64,000 nt of DNA from Kribbella aluminosa (GCF_017876295.1 NZ_JAGINT010000001.1:3100001-3164000); one strand, 5' to 3'; shown: positions 33,577-43,224, counted from the first letter of the stretch. Numbers and translations: made by a program. The notes: generated by a model from the sequence alone, not told the origin.

Positions 33577-36500
33577 TCAGTGGCAGGTGCCGCCTCCCCA
33601 GGGTTCGGACCAGTCGATGCCGAGGGTGTTCTGGGTTTCCCAGTAGAAGCGGCCTCGGGTGCGTTGCCGGGGGGCTAGCTCGTTCAGGGTGGCGGCGTCG
33701 TACAGGCGGCCGTTGACCATGGTGGAGGTGACGCTGGTGGAGTTGGCGATGTCGTCCAGCGGATTGCGGTCGAGGACGAGGAGGTCGGCCAGCTTGCCCG
33801 GTTCCAGGGAGCCGAGCTGGTGACCGACGCCGAGGCTCTCGGCGGTGTTGAGGGTCGCTGCGCGGAGGACCCGATGCGGACTCATGCCGCCTGCGGCGAG
33901 CAGCGCCATCTCCCAGTGCATGGCGAGCCCGGGGAGCTGGCCGTGCGATCCGGCATTGATGCGTACGCCGGCGTCGTCGAGCTTCTTCACGGACCGGGAG
34001 ACCGCGAGTACGCCGATGTCGTAGAGCTCGTCGGCGACGTGGATGGTGGTCATCGCGCGCGCGTGCGGCGGCGCACCGTACGGCGTACCGAGCGGGCTGT
34101 AGCCACTCAGACAGGCCTGGACGAACGTACGAACCCGGGGGTCCCGCCAGGCCTCGGTGTGCTGGTACGCCCAGTTCTCCCCGAACAGCTCGCCGAAGGC
34201 GACGACGAGGGTCGGGGTGCTGGAAACACCGGAGGACTTCACGAGCTGTACGACGTCGTCGTAGATGGTCGCGACCGGGAAGTTGTGCTCGAGGTTGGTG
34301 TGGCCGTCGAGCACCATGCTGACGTTGTTGTAGAAGTGCGTCTCGCCCTCGACGACGATGTTCACCTCGTGCTCGCGCGCGGCCTTGACGAGCATCTGCC
34401 GGTGCCGGCGTTCGGGCCACTTGTAGCTCTTGACGCTGATCGTCCCCAGCTGCTTCTTCTGACCGACGATCCGTTCGGCGTCGGCGTACTCGGCGATCGG
34501 TGTGTGGAGATGGAAGAAGTTGTGGTCTCGGCCGTGGATCGCACTCCCGGTACCGATCCAGCGCGGTCCGGTCATCAGCCCGGCCCGGGTGAGCTCGGCG
34601 CTCTCGTAGTTCGGCAGCTCCGAGGAGAACGGGTCGAAGTTCGTCGTGACCCCGAACGCCAGCGCCGCGAACCGGGAGGCCTGCTTCTGCGGCGTGACGC
34701 CGTCTCCGGCCGCGCCGTCGATGTGACCGTGGCCGTCGACGAGGCCGGGCATCAGGGTCTTACCCGCGCAGTCGATCACCCTGGCGCCAGAAGGAACCTC
34801 GGTCGACCCGGTGTCGCCGACCGCGACGATTCGGTTGCCCTCGACAACGACTGTCCCGGGGGAGTGCACGAGGTCACCGGCCATCGTGATCACGGTGCCG
34901 CCGACGAGGGCGATCCGCCCGTCCGGTACGTCGGCCGGAACGCGCAGGTCGACCACGGCCACCCTGGGCTCGCCGACCGGGCCGTGGGTACCGATCTCGA
35001 GGCTGTAGATCGCCGGACCGACGCACCAGTGCAGGGTGCGGCTGTCCGGAGCCCAGGTCAGTGCCTGCCCACCGTGATCGGCGATCTGGAAGCAGATGGT
35101 CTCCGTGGTGTCGGGGGTCACCGGCATGACGTGGCCGGTGTCGCGGTACGGGACGAGGTAGTAGCGGTGCTGTGACCGGAACGCGAGCCAGCGTCCGTCC
35201 GGGCTGAGCCGGAGTTCGTAGGTGTCGACGTCGGCGGTGCGGGCGTGCTCCCGGCGATCCTTCCCGTCCAGGTCGACGCTGAAGAGCACCTCGGCAGGTT
35301 CACCGGCGGTGCTGTCGGTGGCGACGGCATAGACCCGGTCGCCGCCGGGGCCGAAGGAAGGCGCGTCATCCGCGAGCGTCAGGTACCGCGGCTCGCCGCC
35401 GGCGACCTCCACGACGTACACCCCGGGCCGGATCCTGGCGCCACCGAGCTGTACGTCGTGCGGCTGGATCCGGTACACCAGCTTGGTGCTGTCGGGGCTG
35501 AACGACGGCTGCCGGACGACACCGGTCGTCGTTGTCACGACATCGACGGTCTCGTGGTCGGTCAGGCAGAGGCTGCTCCCGCGCTCGTCGTCCCATTCGA
35601 CGTACACGACCCGATCACCTTCGGCGCTGTACGCCGGCTCCGCGGCATGCCGAGCGTGGTCGCCGATCGGAACGGGCGCGGTGTCGTCCAGGGTGCTGCG
35701 CCACAACCGCCCGAGCGCCACCAGCGTCGCGGTCTGCGCCTTGGGCGGGAAGGCGAGGTGCCGGATCGCGCGGACCCGGACCTCCGCCGGCGCGAGATCG
35801 TGCCGGGGCCGGACCGGTGTGGTCAGCGTCTGCCGGTACGTCGCCTCGAACGGGATCGGCGTGGCCCGCCCGGTCTCGACGTCGACGCGCAGGATCGCTC
35901 CGCCGGCCCAGATCGCCACTTCGGTACTGCCGGGGAACCAGGAGAAGCGCGGGTAGTAGTTGCCCTGGATCTCCCACACGGCCTGGTTGTCGCGGTCGAG
36001 CCCGTCGAAGACCGGCCGTTGCTCACCGGTGGCGAGTTCGAGGCAGAAGAGCACCGTCTTCTCCTTCACCCGGCGCAGGAACGCGAGCCGCCGCCCGTCC
36101 GGCGAAGGGCACGGCCGGATGGCGCCTCCGAAGCCGCCGGCCACCGTCTCGACCCGGCCGTCCGCGAACCGGTGCCGCTTGATCGCGAAGTTGGCGTGGT
36201 TGGCGTCGACGTACAGGTTCGGCCGGACCAGGCGCTCCGCGTAGTACAGCCACTGGCCGTCAGGGGACAGCGCCGGTTCGAGTACGTCGCGGCCGCTCGC
36301 CGGTACGTCGACCAGCAGGCGGCCCTCTCCGGACCCGTGCTCGTACAGCCGGATCTGCGAGGAGAACAGCTTCCGATGTGCACGGAAGATGCGGGGGGCA
36401 ACGATGCTGCGGCTGTCCGGTCCCCAGATCGGTTCGGTGAGGATGTCGTGGGTCTCGAAGGTCAGCTGGGTGTGGTTCGAGCCGTCCGCGTCGCAGCGCC

Positions 36501-36768
36501 AGGCGTTGTCGTAGCCGTCGGCATCGCTCAGGTACAGGAGTTGTGTGCCGTCAGGGCTGTGGACCGGCATCCGGTCCATGGTCGGACCTGTACGCAGCGC
36601 CGTGGCGCGGCCGCCCGCCGCCGGAACGGCGTACAGGGTGCCGAGCAGGTCGAAGACGATGCTCTGCCCGTCCGGGCTGACGCTGACCGACATCCAGGTC
36701 CCCTCGTTCGTGGAGAACGAGACCTCGTGCGTTGGTTGCCCGGTGTCCGTGACGTCCCAGCCGCTCAT
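33577..36768 (-). CDS. Beta-propeller (PD40/TolB-like) amidohydrolase
   Basis: 1063 aa in two parts. Residues 1-640 are successive propeller blades (SVSPDGQSIVFDLLGTLYAVP, HSPDGTQLLYLSDADGYDNAW, ALSPDGQWLYYAERL, SPDGRRLAFLRRV). Residues 650-1063 form an amidohydrolase barrel: VIDCAGKTLMPGLVDGHGHIDG carries the HxH metal site, VEGETHFYNNVSMVLDGHTNLEHNF supplies further ligands, and SLEPGKLADLLVLDRNPLDDI is the usual C-terminal motif. No signal peptide is evident. The propeller may gate a peptide-like substrate, as in prolyl oligopeptidases. The ATG at 36768 overlaps the upstream C45 gene, making this the last gene of the importer operon. Confidence 0.88.
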   Translation of the reverse strand: MSGWDVTDTGQPTHEVSFSTNEGTWMSVSVSPDGQSIVFDLLGTLYAVPAAGGRATALRTGPTMDRMPVHSPDGTQLLYLSDADGYDNAWRCDADGSNHTQLTFETHDILTEPIWGPDSRSIVAPRIFRAHRKLFSSQIRLYEHGSGEGRLLVDVPASGRDVLEPALSPDGQWLYYAERLVRPNLYVDANHANFAIKRHRFADGRVETVAGGFGGAIRPCPSPDGRRLAFLRRVKEKTVLFCLELATGEQRPVFDGLDRDNQAVWEIQGNYYPRFSWFPGSTEVAIWAGGAILRVDVETGRATPIPFEATYRQTLTTPVRPRHDLAPAEVRVRAIRHLAFPPKAQTATLVALGRLWRSTLDDTAPVPIGDHARHAAEPAYSAEGDRVVYVEWDDERGSSLCLTDHETVDVVTTTTGVVRQPSFSPDSTKLVYRIQPHDVQLGGARIRPGVYVVEVAGGEPRYLTLADDAPSFGPGGDRVYAVATDSTAGEPAEVLFSVDLDGKDRREHARTADVDTYELRLSPDGRWLAFRSQHRYYLVPYRDTGHVMPVTPDTTETICFQIADHGGQALTWAPDSRTLHWCVGPAIYSLEIGTHGPVGEPRVAVVDLRVPADVPDGRIALVGGTVITMAGDLVHSPGTVVVEGNRIVAVGDTGSTEVPSGARVIDCAGKTLMPGLVDGHGHIDGAAGDGVTPQKQASRFAALAFGVTTNFDPFSSELPNYESAELTRAGLMTGPRWIGTGSAIHGRDHNFFHLHTPIAEYADAERIVGQKKQLGTISVKSYKWPERRHRQMLVKAAREHEVNIVVEGETHFYNNVSMVLDGHTNLEHNFPVATIYDDVVQLVKSSGVSSTPTLVVAFGELFGENWAYQHTEAWRDPRVRTFVQACLSGYSPLGTPYGAPPHARAMTTIHVADELYDIGVLAVSRSVKKLDDAGVRINAGSHGQLPGLAMHWEMALLAAGGMSPHRVLRAATLNTAESLGVGHQLGSLEPGKLADLLVLDRNPLDDIANSTSVTSTMVNGRLYDAATLNELAPRQRTRGRFYWETQNTLGIDWSEPWGGGTCH

Positions 36769-37844
36769 GCCGCGAACTCCAGCCAGCGGGACTCCGTCAC
36801 CTGGCAGGGCTTCCCCTCCTGCACAATCAGGCTGGGTCTGGTCAGGTCGAAGGTGAGCATCATCTTCGTCTCCCATCGATTCGTCACGTCGGCATCGGCC
36901 CGCGGATGCGCGCAGATGGGTGCACCGTCCTCCCAGTGCGAGACCAGCCCGCGTGCCCACGCGGTGCGATCTGCCCCGGTCAGAGCGGTGCTCAGCCGTC
37001 GCAGCGCCGCCAGGCGTGGCACTGTGTCGTCTCCGACGGCGACCAGGCGGTCGCCGGTGGCCAGTTCGGGGTCCAGGAAGTGGTTGGTGTGCAGGAGATA
37101 GCCGTCGCCCACCGGCCGTAGCTCGGCCGATCCCGCGGGGGACAGCTCGACGACCGCGGCGTCGCAGCGGCCGCCGTTCCAGGTCACCACGGTGAGCGCC
37201 GCCGAGGCCGTGACCGGTGCCGACCGGGCGGTCTCGATCGCCTGCGCGACGGTGGTGGCGTTGTCCAGTACGCGCCGTACGACGGCATGGACGGGCACTC
37301 CCGTGGTGGTGCCGTCGGAGCTGTGGCAGAGCAGCGTGAACAGGACCCCGAGCCCAGCGCTGTTGACGCCGACCTTGCCGACCACCCCGTTCTCCGCGAA
37401 GGTCACGACTCCGAGGCCGGCAGTCGAGGTGTACCGGAGGATCGTGAAGTTCTCGGCCTGCGGTATCCAGTCCCAGGTCTGCAGGACGCGCGGGGGCCGG
37501 TCCGGTACGGCGAGTGCGGCGGTGGTGCACTCCTTCAGGCCGGCGATCTTTCCCCGGACGAGGATCTCGGTCCGGGCGGTCAGCGCGGCGGCCCGCCAGG
37601 TCGGCAGGCCGGCGCCGGCGGCGATTCCGCGAATCTCGGTCGCGAGCTCAGGCTCCCAGGTGTGCAACGCGTCGAGACACTCGCCGGCGATCCGGCGTAC
37701 CGCGGGCTCGTCCAGCCCGGCCGCCTGGAAGAGCCAGTCGTAGTCGCGTGCGGTGGCCTGGATCCGGTCACGCCACCGGCTGCCGATCTCCCGGCCGCGC
37801 CCGGCCGGGTCGGTGGTGGTGGACACGTGGATGTTCAGCGACAT
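36765..37844 (-). CDS. C45-family NTN hydrolase (acyl-CoA:6-APA acyltransferase-like), copy 1
   Basis: 359 aa. The family matures by autocleavage before a nucleophile Cys, here Cys106 in AGLKECTTAAL, and hydrolyses or transfers acyl-amides. Other features are TWDWIPQAENFTILRY, TFAENGVVGKVGVNSAGLGVLFTLL and LHTNHFLDPELA. It sits between the importer ATPase and the propeller amidohydrolase, all overlapping or nearly so. A paralog lies at 44472 with the same Cys position. Likely to cleave an amide of the imported compound. Confidence 0.87.
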   Translation of the reverse strand: MSLNIHVSTTTDPAGRGREIGSRWRDRIQATARDYDWLFQAAGLDEPAVRRIAGECLDALHTWEPELATEIRGIAAGAGLPTWRAAALTARTEILVRGKIAGLKECTTAALAVPDRPPRVLQTWDWIPQAENFTILRYTSTAGLGVVTFAENGVVGKVGVNSAGLGVLFTLLCHSSDGTTTGVPVHAVVRRVLDNATTVAQAIETARSAPVTASAALTVVTWNGGRCDAAVVELSPAGSAELRPVGDGYLLHTNHFLDPELATGDRLVAVGDDTVPRLAALRRLSTALTGADRTAWARGLVSHWEDGAPICAHPRADADVTNRWETKMMLTFDLTRPSLIVQEGKPCQVTESRWLEFAA

Positions 37845-37854
37845 GCCGCCTCCG

Positions 37855-38694
37855 TCAGAACGAGAGGTGCTGGCCGATGGGGACCACCATCGGCGTGTGT
37901 GAGACCGGGTCCTGGACGACCTTCGACTCCAGGCCGAAGACGGACCGGACCAGGTCCTCGGTCACGACCTCGCCCGGCGCACCCTCGGCGACGATCCTGC
38001 CCTCTCGCATCGCGATCAGGTGGTGCGAGTAGCGGCAGGCAAGGTTGAGGTCGTGGAGCACCACCGCGATCGTCCGGCCGGCATCGCGGTTCAGCCGGAC
38101 CAGCAGGTCGAGCACCTCGATCTGGTGATGCACGTCGAGGTACGTCGTCGGTTCGTCGAGCATCAGTACGCCGGTCTCCTGCGCCAGCGCCATCGCGATC
38201 CAGACGCGTTGCCGCTGGCCGCCGGAGAGCTCGTCGACGCCGCGATCCGCGAGTTCCGCCGTACCTGTCGCCTCCAGGGCCCAGGCCACGATGCGCTCGT
38301 CGTCCGGGGTCCACTGACGGAACCACTTCTGGTGTGGATACCGGCCGCGGCAGACGAGGTCGGCGACGGCGATGCCCTCCGGCGCGGACGGGCTCTGCGG
38401 GAGGATCCCGACCTTCGTCGCCAGGTCCTTGGTCGACATCGTGTGGATGTCGTGCCCGTCGAGCATCACCGACCCGGATCGCGGCTTCAGCAGCCGGGCC
38501 AAGGCGCGCAGTGTGGTCGACTTGCCGCACGCGTTCGCGCCGACCAGCATGGTGATCTTGCCGGATGGGATGTCGATGTCCAGGTCCGGCACGATGTCCG
38601 CGCCGTCGTACCCCAGCCGCATGCTCCGGCCCGACAGGCGCTGGCTGTCCGTCCGGTCCGTCGTACGTTCTTGATCGGGCTTCACGATCGTCAT
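37855..38694 (-). CDS. FecE/FepC-type ABC transporter ATPase (importer 1)
   Basis: 279 aa. Walker A GANACGKST, Q-loop ILPQSPSAPEGIAVADLVCRGRYPHQ, signature LSGGQRQRVWIAMALAQ, Walker B LMLDEPTTYLD, H-loop VLHDLN. The RGRYPHQ segment is typical of iron-siderophore and cobalamin importers. It ends 10 nt before the C45 gene. Confidence 0.92.
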   Translation of the reverse strand: MTIVKPDQERTTDRTDSQRLSGRSMRLGYDGADIVPDLDIDIPSGKITMLVGANACGKSTTLRALARLLKPRSGSVMLDGHDIHTMSTKDLATKVGILPQSPSAPEGIAVADLVCRGRYPHQKWFRQWTPDDERIVAWALEATGTAELADRGVDELSGGQRQRVWIAMALAQETGVLMLDEPTTYLDVHHQIEVLDLLVRLNRDAGRTIAVVLHDLNLACRYSHHLIAMREGRIVAEGAPGEVVTEDLVRSVFGLESKVVQDPVSHTPMVVPIGQHLSF

Positions 38695-38707
38695 CGGCCC
38701 TCCTGTC

Positions 38708-39769
38708 TCAGTTTCCTCGTCCGGACTTGTTCGTTCTGGCCAGCAGCCACAGCAGGTACGGCGCGCCGGCGATCCCGGTGATCACGCCGACCGAGACCTC
38801 GGAGCTGGAGAGTGCGGTCCGGCCGACCAGGTCGGCGACGCTGACCAGCGCCGCTCCGGTCAGCGCGGCCTGAACCAGGGCGGCCGAACCCGTGCGGGTC
38901 AGCCGGCGCGCGATCGGCCCGGACACGAAGGCGACGAACGCCACCGGGCCGGCCGCACCGATGGCGGCGCCGGCCAGCGCGACAGCCGCCAGCAGCAGAA
39001 GGGCTCGCGACCGCTGCACCGCCAGCCCGACGGCCGCGGCCGTGTCGTCACCGAGCTCGAGCACTCCGAGCCGCTTGGCGAGCACCAGCGTGGCGGGGAC
39101 CGCGACGGCGAGCATCACCAGAATCGGCCAGATGCTCTCCATCCCGCGGCCGTTCAGGCTGCCGCTCAGCCACAGCGCCGCGGACGCGGCGTCGTACGTG
39201 TGCGCCCTGGTCCAGAAGAACTGAATCAGGGCGAGGGCGATCGCTCCGACGCCGATCCCGACCAGCACGAGCCGGTAGCTCGAGAGGCCCTGACGGTAGG
39301 CGAGCACATAGATCAGGACGGCCGTGACGAGGGCGCCGCCCGTTGCCGCGAACGACAGGAACAAGCCGCTGAGGCCCAGCACCGTCAACCCGACCACCGC
39401 GCTGAGGCTGCCGCCCGCGGTGATGCCGAGAATGTCCGGACTGGCCAGCGGGTTCCGGGCGAGCGCCTGGAACACGGCGCCCGACATACCAAGAGCGGCA
39501 CCGACGGGCAGCGCCAGGATCGCCCGCGGCAACCGCAGATGCTGTACGACGAGAACCTCCGCGGCGTCGCCGGACCCGACGACGTCCGAGGGAACGTGCC
39601 AGATCGGAACCAGGAAGTCGCCCAAGGACAAGCTGAGCAAGAAGGCGAGTACGACGGCCAGTGCCAGGGCGGTGGTGACCCGGCGGACCCGGCCCGTGGT
39701 GCGGGCGCGTGCCTTGGTGACGTACGCGAGCGACGCGGGGGACGCGGCGAGCTGGGTCATAGGGGTCAT
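38708..39769 (-). CDS. FecCD-type ABC transporter permease (importer 1, second)
   Basis: 353 aa with about ten membrane segments. Family motifs: LRLPRAILALPVGAALGMSGAVFQALARNPLASPDILGITAGG and AGPVAFVAFVSGPIARRL, ending GAPYLLWLLAR. The ATG at 39767-39769 overlaps the stop of the other permease. Forms the membrane channel with that protein. Confidence 0.92.
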   Translation of the reverse strand: MTPMTQLAASPASLAYVTKARARTTGRVRRVTTALALAVVLAFLLSLSLGDFLVPIWHVPSDVVGSGDAAEVLVVQHLRLPRAILALPVGAALGMSGAVFQALARNPLASPDILGITAGGSLSAVVGLTVLGLSGLFLSFAATGGALVTAVLIYVLAYRQGLSSYRLVLVGIGVGAIALALIQFFWTRAHTYDAASAALWLSGSLNGRGMESIWPILVMLAVAVPATLVLAKRLGVLELGDDTAAAVGLAVQRSRALLLLAAVALAGAAIGAAGPVAFVAFVSGPIARRLTRTGSAALVQAALTGAALVSVADLVGRTALSSSEVSVGVITGIAGAPYLLWLLARTNKSGRGN

Positions 39770-40818
39770 AGGGACCGCACCTGCTTCCGGCGAACGATGG
39801 CGATGAAGACCGGAGCGCCGAGGATCGCCGTCACGACGCCGACCTGGAGCTCGGCCGGTGCGACGACAAGCCGTCCGAGGATGTCGGCGCCGAGGAAGAG
39901 CAGCGGCGCGAGCACTGCGCTGTAGGGAAGGATCCACCGGTAGTCCGGCCCGACGAGTGCCCGCGCGACGTGCGGCACGGTCAGCCCGACGAAGGCCACC
40001 GGTCCGACCGCGGCGGTCGCGGCGCCGGCCAGGATCATCACCGCAGCGCCGCAGATCAGCCGGGACCGTTCGACTCGGACACCCAGCGCCCTCGCGACGT
40101 CATCGCCGAGCGCCAGTGCGTTGAGCATCCGGCTGGTTGTCAGGGCGAGCACCGAGCCGATCACGATGAACGGCCAGACGGCGTCCGCGACGTCCGCGCC
40201 GCGGCCGGCCAGCGAGCCCACCGACCAGGCACGGAACGCGTCCATCGTCCGGACGTCCATCAACTGCACCAAGGTGGTGAGGGACCCGAGCATCGCGGTG
40301 ATCGCCGTACCGGCCAACGCGAGCTTGATCGCGGTCGCGCCGTCCCGGCCGATGCTCGCGATCGCGTAGACCGTCACGACCGCCACGCCCGCCCCGGCGA
40401 ACGCGAACCACACGTAGCCGCTCAACGTCGTGGCACCGAAGAAGAAGACTCCGATCAGGACCGCCAGTGCGGCGCCGGCGTTGATGCCGAGGACGCCGGG
40501 ATCGGCCAGCGGGTTCCGGGACACTCCCTGCATGACGGCTCCGGCGAGACCGAGCGCGACACCGGCCATCAGCCCGATCAGCGTCCGCGGAACCCGGAGC
40601 GTCAGGACGACCGTCTGCTCGGCGTTGGTGTGGTCATGGTGCAGGAAGGCGTCGACAGTCGTCTGCAGCGGGATGTATCGGGACCCGAGCGTCAGACTGG
40701 CCAGCAGGACGACCACGAGCAAACCGGTGATCAGCAGCAGCCCGAGCGGTCGTGTGGTTGCCCCGAGTAACTGGTGGCGCTGCGGTGTGGGTGCCGTGGT
40801 GGTGACGATCGCCGTCAT
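39766..40818 (-). CDS. FecCD-type ABC transporter permease (importer 1, first)
   Basis: 350 aa. LRVPRTLIGLMAGVALGLAGAVMQGVSRNPLADPGVLGINAGA and VGPVAFVGLTVPHVARALVGPDYRW identify the BtuC/FecCD fold. The ATG at 40816-40818 is 2 nt from the stop of the binding-protein gene. The frame is open further up, but that part shadows the upstream gene. Confidence 0.92.
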   Translation of the reverse strand: MTAIVTTTAPTPQRHQLLGATTRPLGLLLITGLLVVVLLASLTLGSRYIPLQTTVDAFLHHDHTNAEQTVVLTLRVPRTLIGLMAGVALGLAGAVMQGVSRNPLADPGVLGINAGAALAVLIGVFFFGATTLSGYVWFAFAGAGVAVVTVYAIASIGRDGATAIKLALAGTAITAMLGSLTTLVQLMDVRTMDAFRAWSVGSLAGRGADVADAVWPFIVIGSVLALTTSRMLNALALGDDVARALGVRVERSRLICGAAVMILAGAATAAVGPVAFVGLTVPHVARALVGPDYRWILPYSAVLAPLLFLGADILGRLVVAPAELQVGVVTAILGAPVFIAIVRRKQVRSL

Positions 40819-40820
40819 CG

Positions 40821-41828
40821 TCAGACAGCCTTGGCCTTGGTCAGGATCGCGGTCAGTTTCTGCAGCCGCGCGGTGTAGTCCTGGTAGTTCAGCGACACCC
40901 GGACCCACTCGCCGACCTGGCCAGCCTGGACCGCCTTGATCTCGTTCCAGGTCGGATACTTCTTGAGCTGGTCGACGCCGAGCGTGTAGCCGCGGGTGTC
41001 GACCAGGACGACATCCGGCTGGTACCTCGCGGCGTTCTCCCAGCTGACGGCCTCGTAGTACGAACTGACCAGCTTGCCGGTCGGTTTCATCACGTCGACG
41101 CCCCAGGCCCGCAGGTCCAGCAGGTCGGGGAAGAGATCGGGTACGGCGAAGAACACCTGGTCCTGAGCCGGGGTGACGGCGAGGACCCTCAGCCCGGGAT
41201 GGGCTTTCACCGCGGCCTTGAGATCGTCGACCGCGGAGTTCCAGGTCGCGACCTGCCCACTGTCCACGGTCGCGCCGAGGGCCTTGGCCAGTGCGGAGAA
41301 GCGCTGGATCACCGAGGACGACGGCTTGGTCGAGTCGAGCGCGAGGATCGGGGCGATCGCCTGGGCGTCGTCCTGCATCTTCTTGGTCTGGAACCCGTAG
41401 ACGCCGCCCGGGAACAGGACTCCGTCGCCGGTGTAGAACGTCGACACGATCACGTCCGGGCGCAGTGCGGCGAGCTTCTCCATCTTCACCTCGCCGAAGA
41501 CCTCACCGACCGACTCGATGCCGCCGGTGTCGAGGCCCTTCAGCATCGGGTTGCTGCCGAGCGGCGCACCGCCGAAGATGCCGACCGGCTTGATCCCCAG
41601 GTGCATCAGCGCGTTGGCGGCGTCCTCCTGAGCCACGACGCGAAGGCCCGACTTCGGCTTCGTGACGGTGACGCCGCGGTCGTCGGTGAAGGAGAACGAG
41701 CCGCTGCCCGTTGCTTTCGGGGCCTGCTGGGTACCGACGCCGCACGCGCTGGTGGCCAGGACGGCCGCGACCATCAGCCCGGCCAGCCCGGATCGGAGGC
41801 GGCGGAACAGGCCTGTCGGATTTCTCAT
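40821..41828 (-). CDS. FecB/FepB-type substrate-binding lipoprotein (importer 1)
   Basis: 335 aa. Lipoprotein signal with Cys29 (TSAC). The mature protein has the class-III binding-protein pattern: FSFTDDRGVTVTKPKSGLRVVAQEDAANALMHLGIKPVGIFGGAP, LAALRPDVIVSTF, then ARYQPDVVLVDTRGYTLGVDQL. These capture siderophores, heme, cobalamin or similar large ligands. It is the first gene of the operon running down to 33577. The promoter at 41964-41993 overlaps a LacI-type operator and no iron box is visible. Confidence 0.9.
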   Translation of the reverse strand: MRNPTGLFRRLRSGLAGLMVAAVLATSACGVGTQQAPKATGSGSFSFTDDRGVTVTKPKSGLRVVAQEDAANALMHLGIKPVGIFGGAPLGSNPMLKGLDTGGIESVGEVFGEVKMEKLAALRPDVIVSTFYTGDGVLFPGGVYGFQTKKMQDDAQAIAPILALDSTKPSSSVIQRFSALAKALGATVDSGQVATWNSAVDDLKAAVKAHPGLRVLAVTPAQDQVFFAVPDLFPDLLDLRAWGVDVMKPTGKLVSSYYEAVSWENAARYQPDVVLVDTRGYTLGVDQLKKYPTWNEIKAVQAGQVGEWVRVSLNYQDYTARLQKLTAILTKAKAV

Positions 41829-41945
41829 CTCGATCGCTCATTTCCACGGTGTGGACGAAGGCGAGCCGGTGGGGCGAACCGCTCGCGCGGAGGACTGTCG
41901 TTCGGAACAGGCACCGGAGGGTCGGTCGCGCTGCTCGTCGAGTGC

Positions 41946-41993
41946 GCCGGAACGTTTCGGCACATCGAAGCACCGGATTTTCCGCGCTGTCAA
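41946..41993 (-). promoter_or_regulatory. Promoter of importer operon 1 with LacI-type operator
   Basis: Minus strand: TTGACA (41988-41993), 18-nt spacer, TTCGAT (41964-41969). Immediately downstream is the near-palindrome GCCGGAACGTTTCGGC (41946-41961, plus-strand reading), which would cover the transcription start. Same layout as the promoter at 43160. Confidence 0.65.
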
Positions 41994-42033
41994 GGACTCG
42001 GTGAGGTTCGTTCCGGTTCTCTCAGCCGGAGGT

Positions 42034-42049
42034 GCCGAATCGTTACGGC
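42034..42049. promoter_or_regulatory. Auxiliary LacI-type operator candidate
   Basis: GCCGAATCGTTACGGC differs from the idealised site GCCGAAACGTTTCGGC at two positions. It lies between the 3' end of lacI and the importer promoter, 88 nt from the main operator. Confidence 0.45.
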
Positions 42050-42092
42050 ATCAGTGCCGCCGTGTGTCCGCGGTGTGTCCGCGGTGCGTCGG

Positions 42093-43109
42093 TCAGCGCG
42101 CGCCGGCGGTGGATCGCCGTACGACGAGCTCGGTGCTGACCAGGGTCGGACCGGGAGCGTCGGCCCCGGAAACGCGGGTGATCAGCAGCTCGACCGCTGC
42201 CTTGGCGATCCGCATCGGCTGCTGGTCGATGGCGGTGACCGGTGGCTGTGAGACGAGCAGCGTCTGGCTGTCGATACCGGCGATCAGCTTGAGATCCGCG
42301 GGTACGTCGACGCCGGCCAGCTCGGCGGCATCGAGGACTCCGAGGGCGCTGCCCTGCGGAAGCGCGAGGATCGCGTCCGGTGGGTTCTTCAGGCGGAGCA
42401 GCGAGTGCACCGCCTGGGCGGCGGCCGTGCGTGGATCGTCCGCGTCGATGGTCCGGATCAGCGGCCTGCGCCGGTGCTCGGCGCACCAGGCCCGATAGGC
42501 GGCGGTCGTGTCGGCGAACCAGGACCACCGTGCATCCGCGGTCAGCAAGGCGATTCGGACGGCGCCGCGGCCGGCGAGATGGTCCAGGGCCGAGGTCGCG
42601 CCGCCGGCATTGTCGGTGCCGACCCACCACGTGTCGGCACGCCGGATGTCCCGCTCGACGGTCACGGTCGGGATGCCGGCCTGGTCGAGGATCCGGAGCG
42701 CCGGATCGCGTTCCTGCGGGTCGGCGATGATGACGCCGTCGACGTCGAGCCGGGCGAGATCCTCGAGGTCCGTCGGTCGTGGTGCGAGCAGCAACTGACG
42801 GCCGGAGTCGACAGCGGCCGCCGCGCAGGCCGCGACGAGTGCCATGTCGTAGTCCGCGTTCAGAAGCCAGTCCTGTACGCCGTGCTCGCGCCGGGGGAAG
42901 CAGAGCGCGAAGATGCCGGTCTCGCCGGATCGCAGTGCCCGTGCGCTGCGCCGCGGCCGCCAGCCGACGTCGCGGACCGAGTCGAGCACCCGCTGCCGGG
43001 TGGACGGATCGACCCGCCCCTTGCCGTTGACGACATCGGACACGGTTGTCATCGAGACACCGGCGTGGCTGGCCACGTCCCTGATGGTCACGGTGCGGCG
43101 TGCGGTCAT
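42093..43109 (-). CDS. LacI-family transcriptional regulator
   Basis: 338 aa. N-terminal helix-turn-helix and hinge (TIRDVASHAGVSMTTVSDVVNGKGRVDPSTRQRVLDSVRDVGWRPRRSARALR), then a periplasmic-binding-protein-like effector domain with GVIIADPQERDPALRI, VGTDNAGGA and the typical VSTELVVRRST ending. Operators with the LacI-type core AACGTT lie on both sides of the gene, so it probably represses the importer operon and the divergent serine hydrolase. The effector is unknown, possibly the amide ligand or its breakdown product rather than a sugar. Confidence 0.9.
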   Translation of the reverse strand: MTARRTVTIRDVASHAGVSMTTVSDVVNGKGRVDPSTRQRVLDSVRDVGWRPRRSARALRSGETGIFALCFPRREHGVQDWLLNADYDMALVAACAAAAVDSGRQLLLAPRPTDLEDLARLDVDGVIIADPQERDPALRILDQAGIPTVTVERDIRRADTWWVGTDNAGGATSALDHLAGRGAVRIALLTADARWSWFADTTAAYRAWCAEHRRRPLIRTIDADDPRTAAAQAVHSLLRLKNPPDAILALPQGSALGVLDAAELAGVDVPADLKLIAGIDSQTLLVSQPPVTAIDQQPMRIAKAAVELLITRVSGADAPGPTLVSTELVVRRSTAGAR

Positions 43110-43159
43110 CGGCTGCTCTCTGGGTGCGGACTGCGCCGCACGGGTGCGGTCGCAGTGTG

Positions 43160-43207
43160 TTGACTTTAGCGGAGCTGCCTTCCTACGCTATGCCGAAACG
43201 TTTCGTC
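43160..43207 (+). promoter_or_regulatory. Promoter of the serine hydrolase with LacI-type operator
   Basis: TTGACT (43160-43165), 18-nt spacer, TACGCT (43184-43189). The operator GCCGAAACGTTTCGTC follows (43192-43207), containing the perfect 12-bp palindrome CGAAACGTTTCG. It would overlap the start of transcription about 30 nt before the GTG. Confidence 0.7.
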
Positions 43208-43224
43208 AATCGAGCGGATTCCCT

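Noticed and set aside
35245..37101. 618-codon plus-strand frame over the propeller amidohydrolase and C45 gene
   Set aside because: Antisense shadow; the minus strand carries clear domains and overlapping starts and stops.
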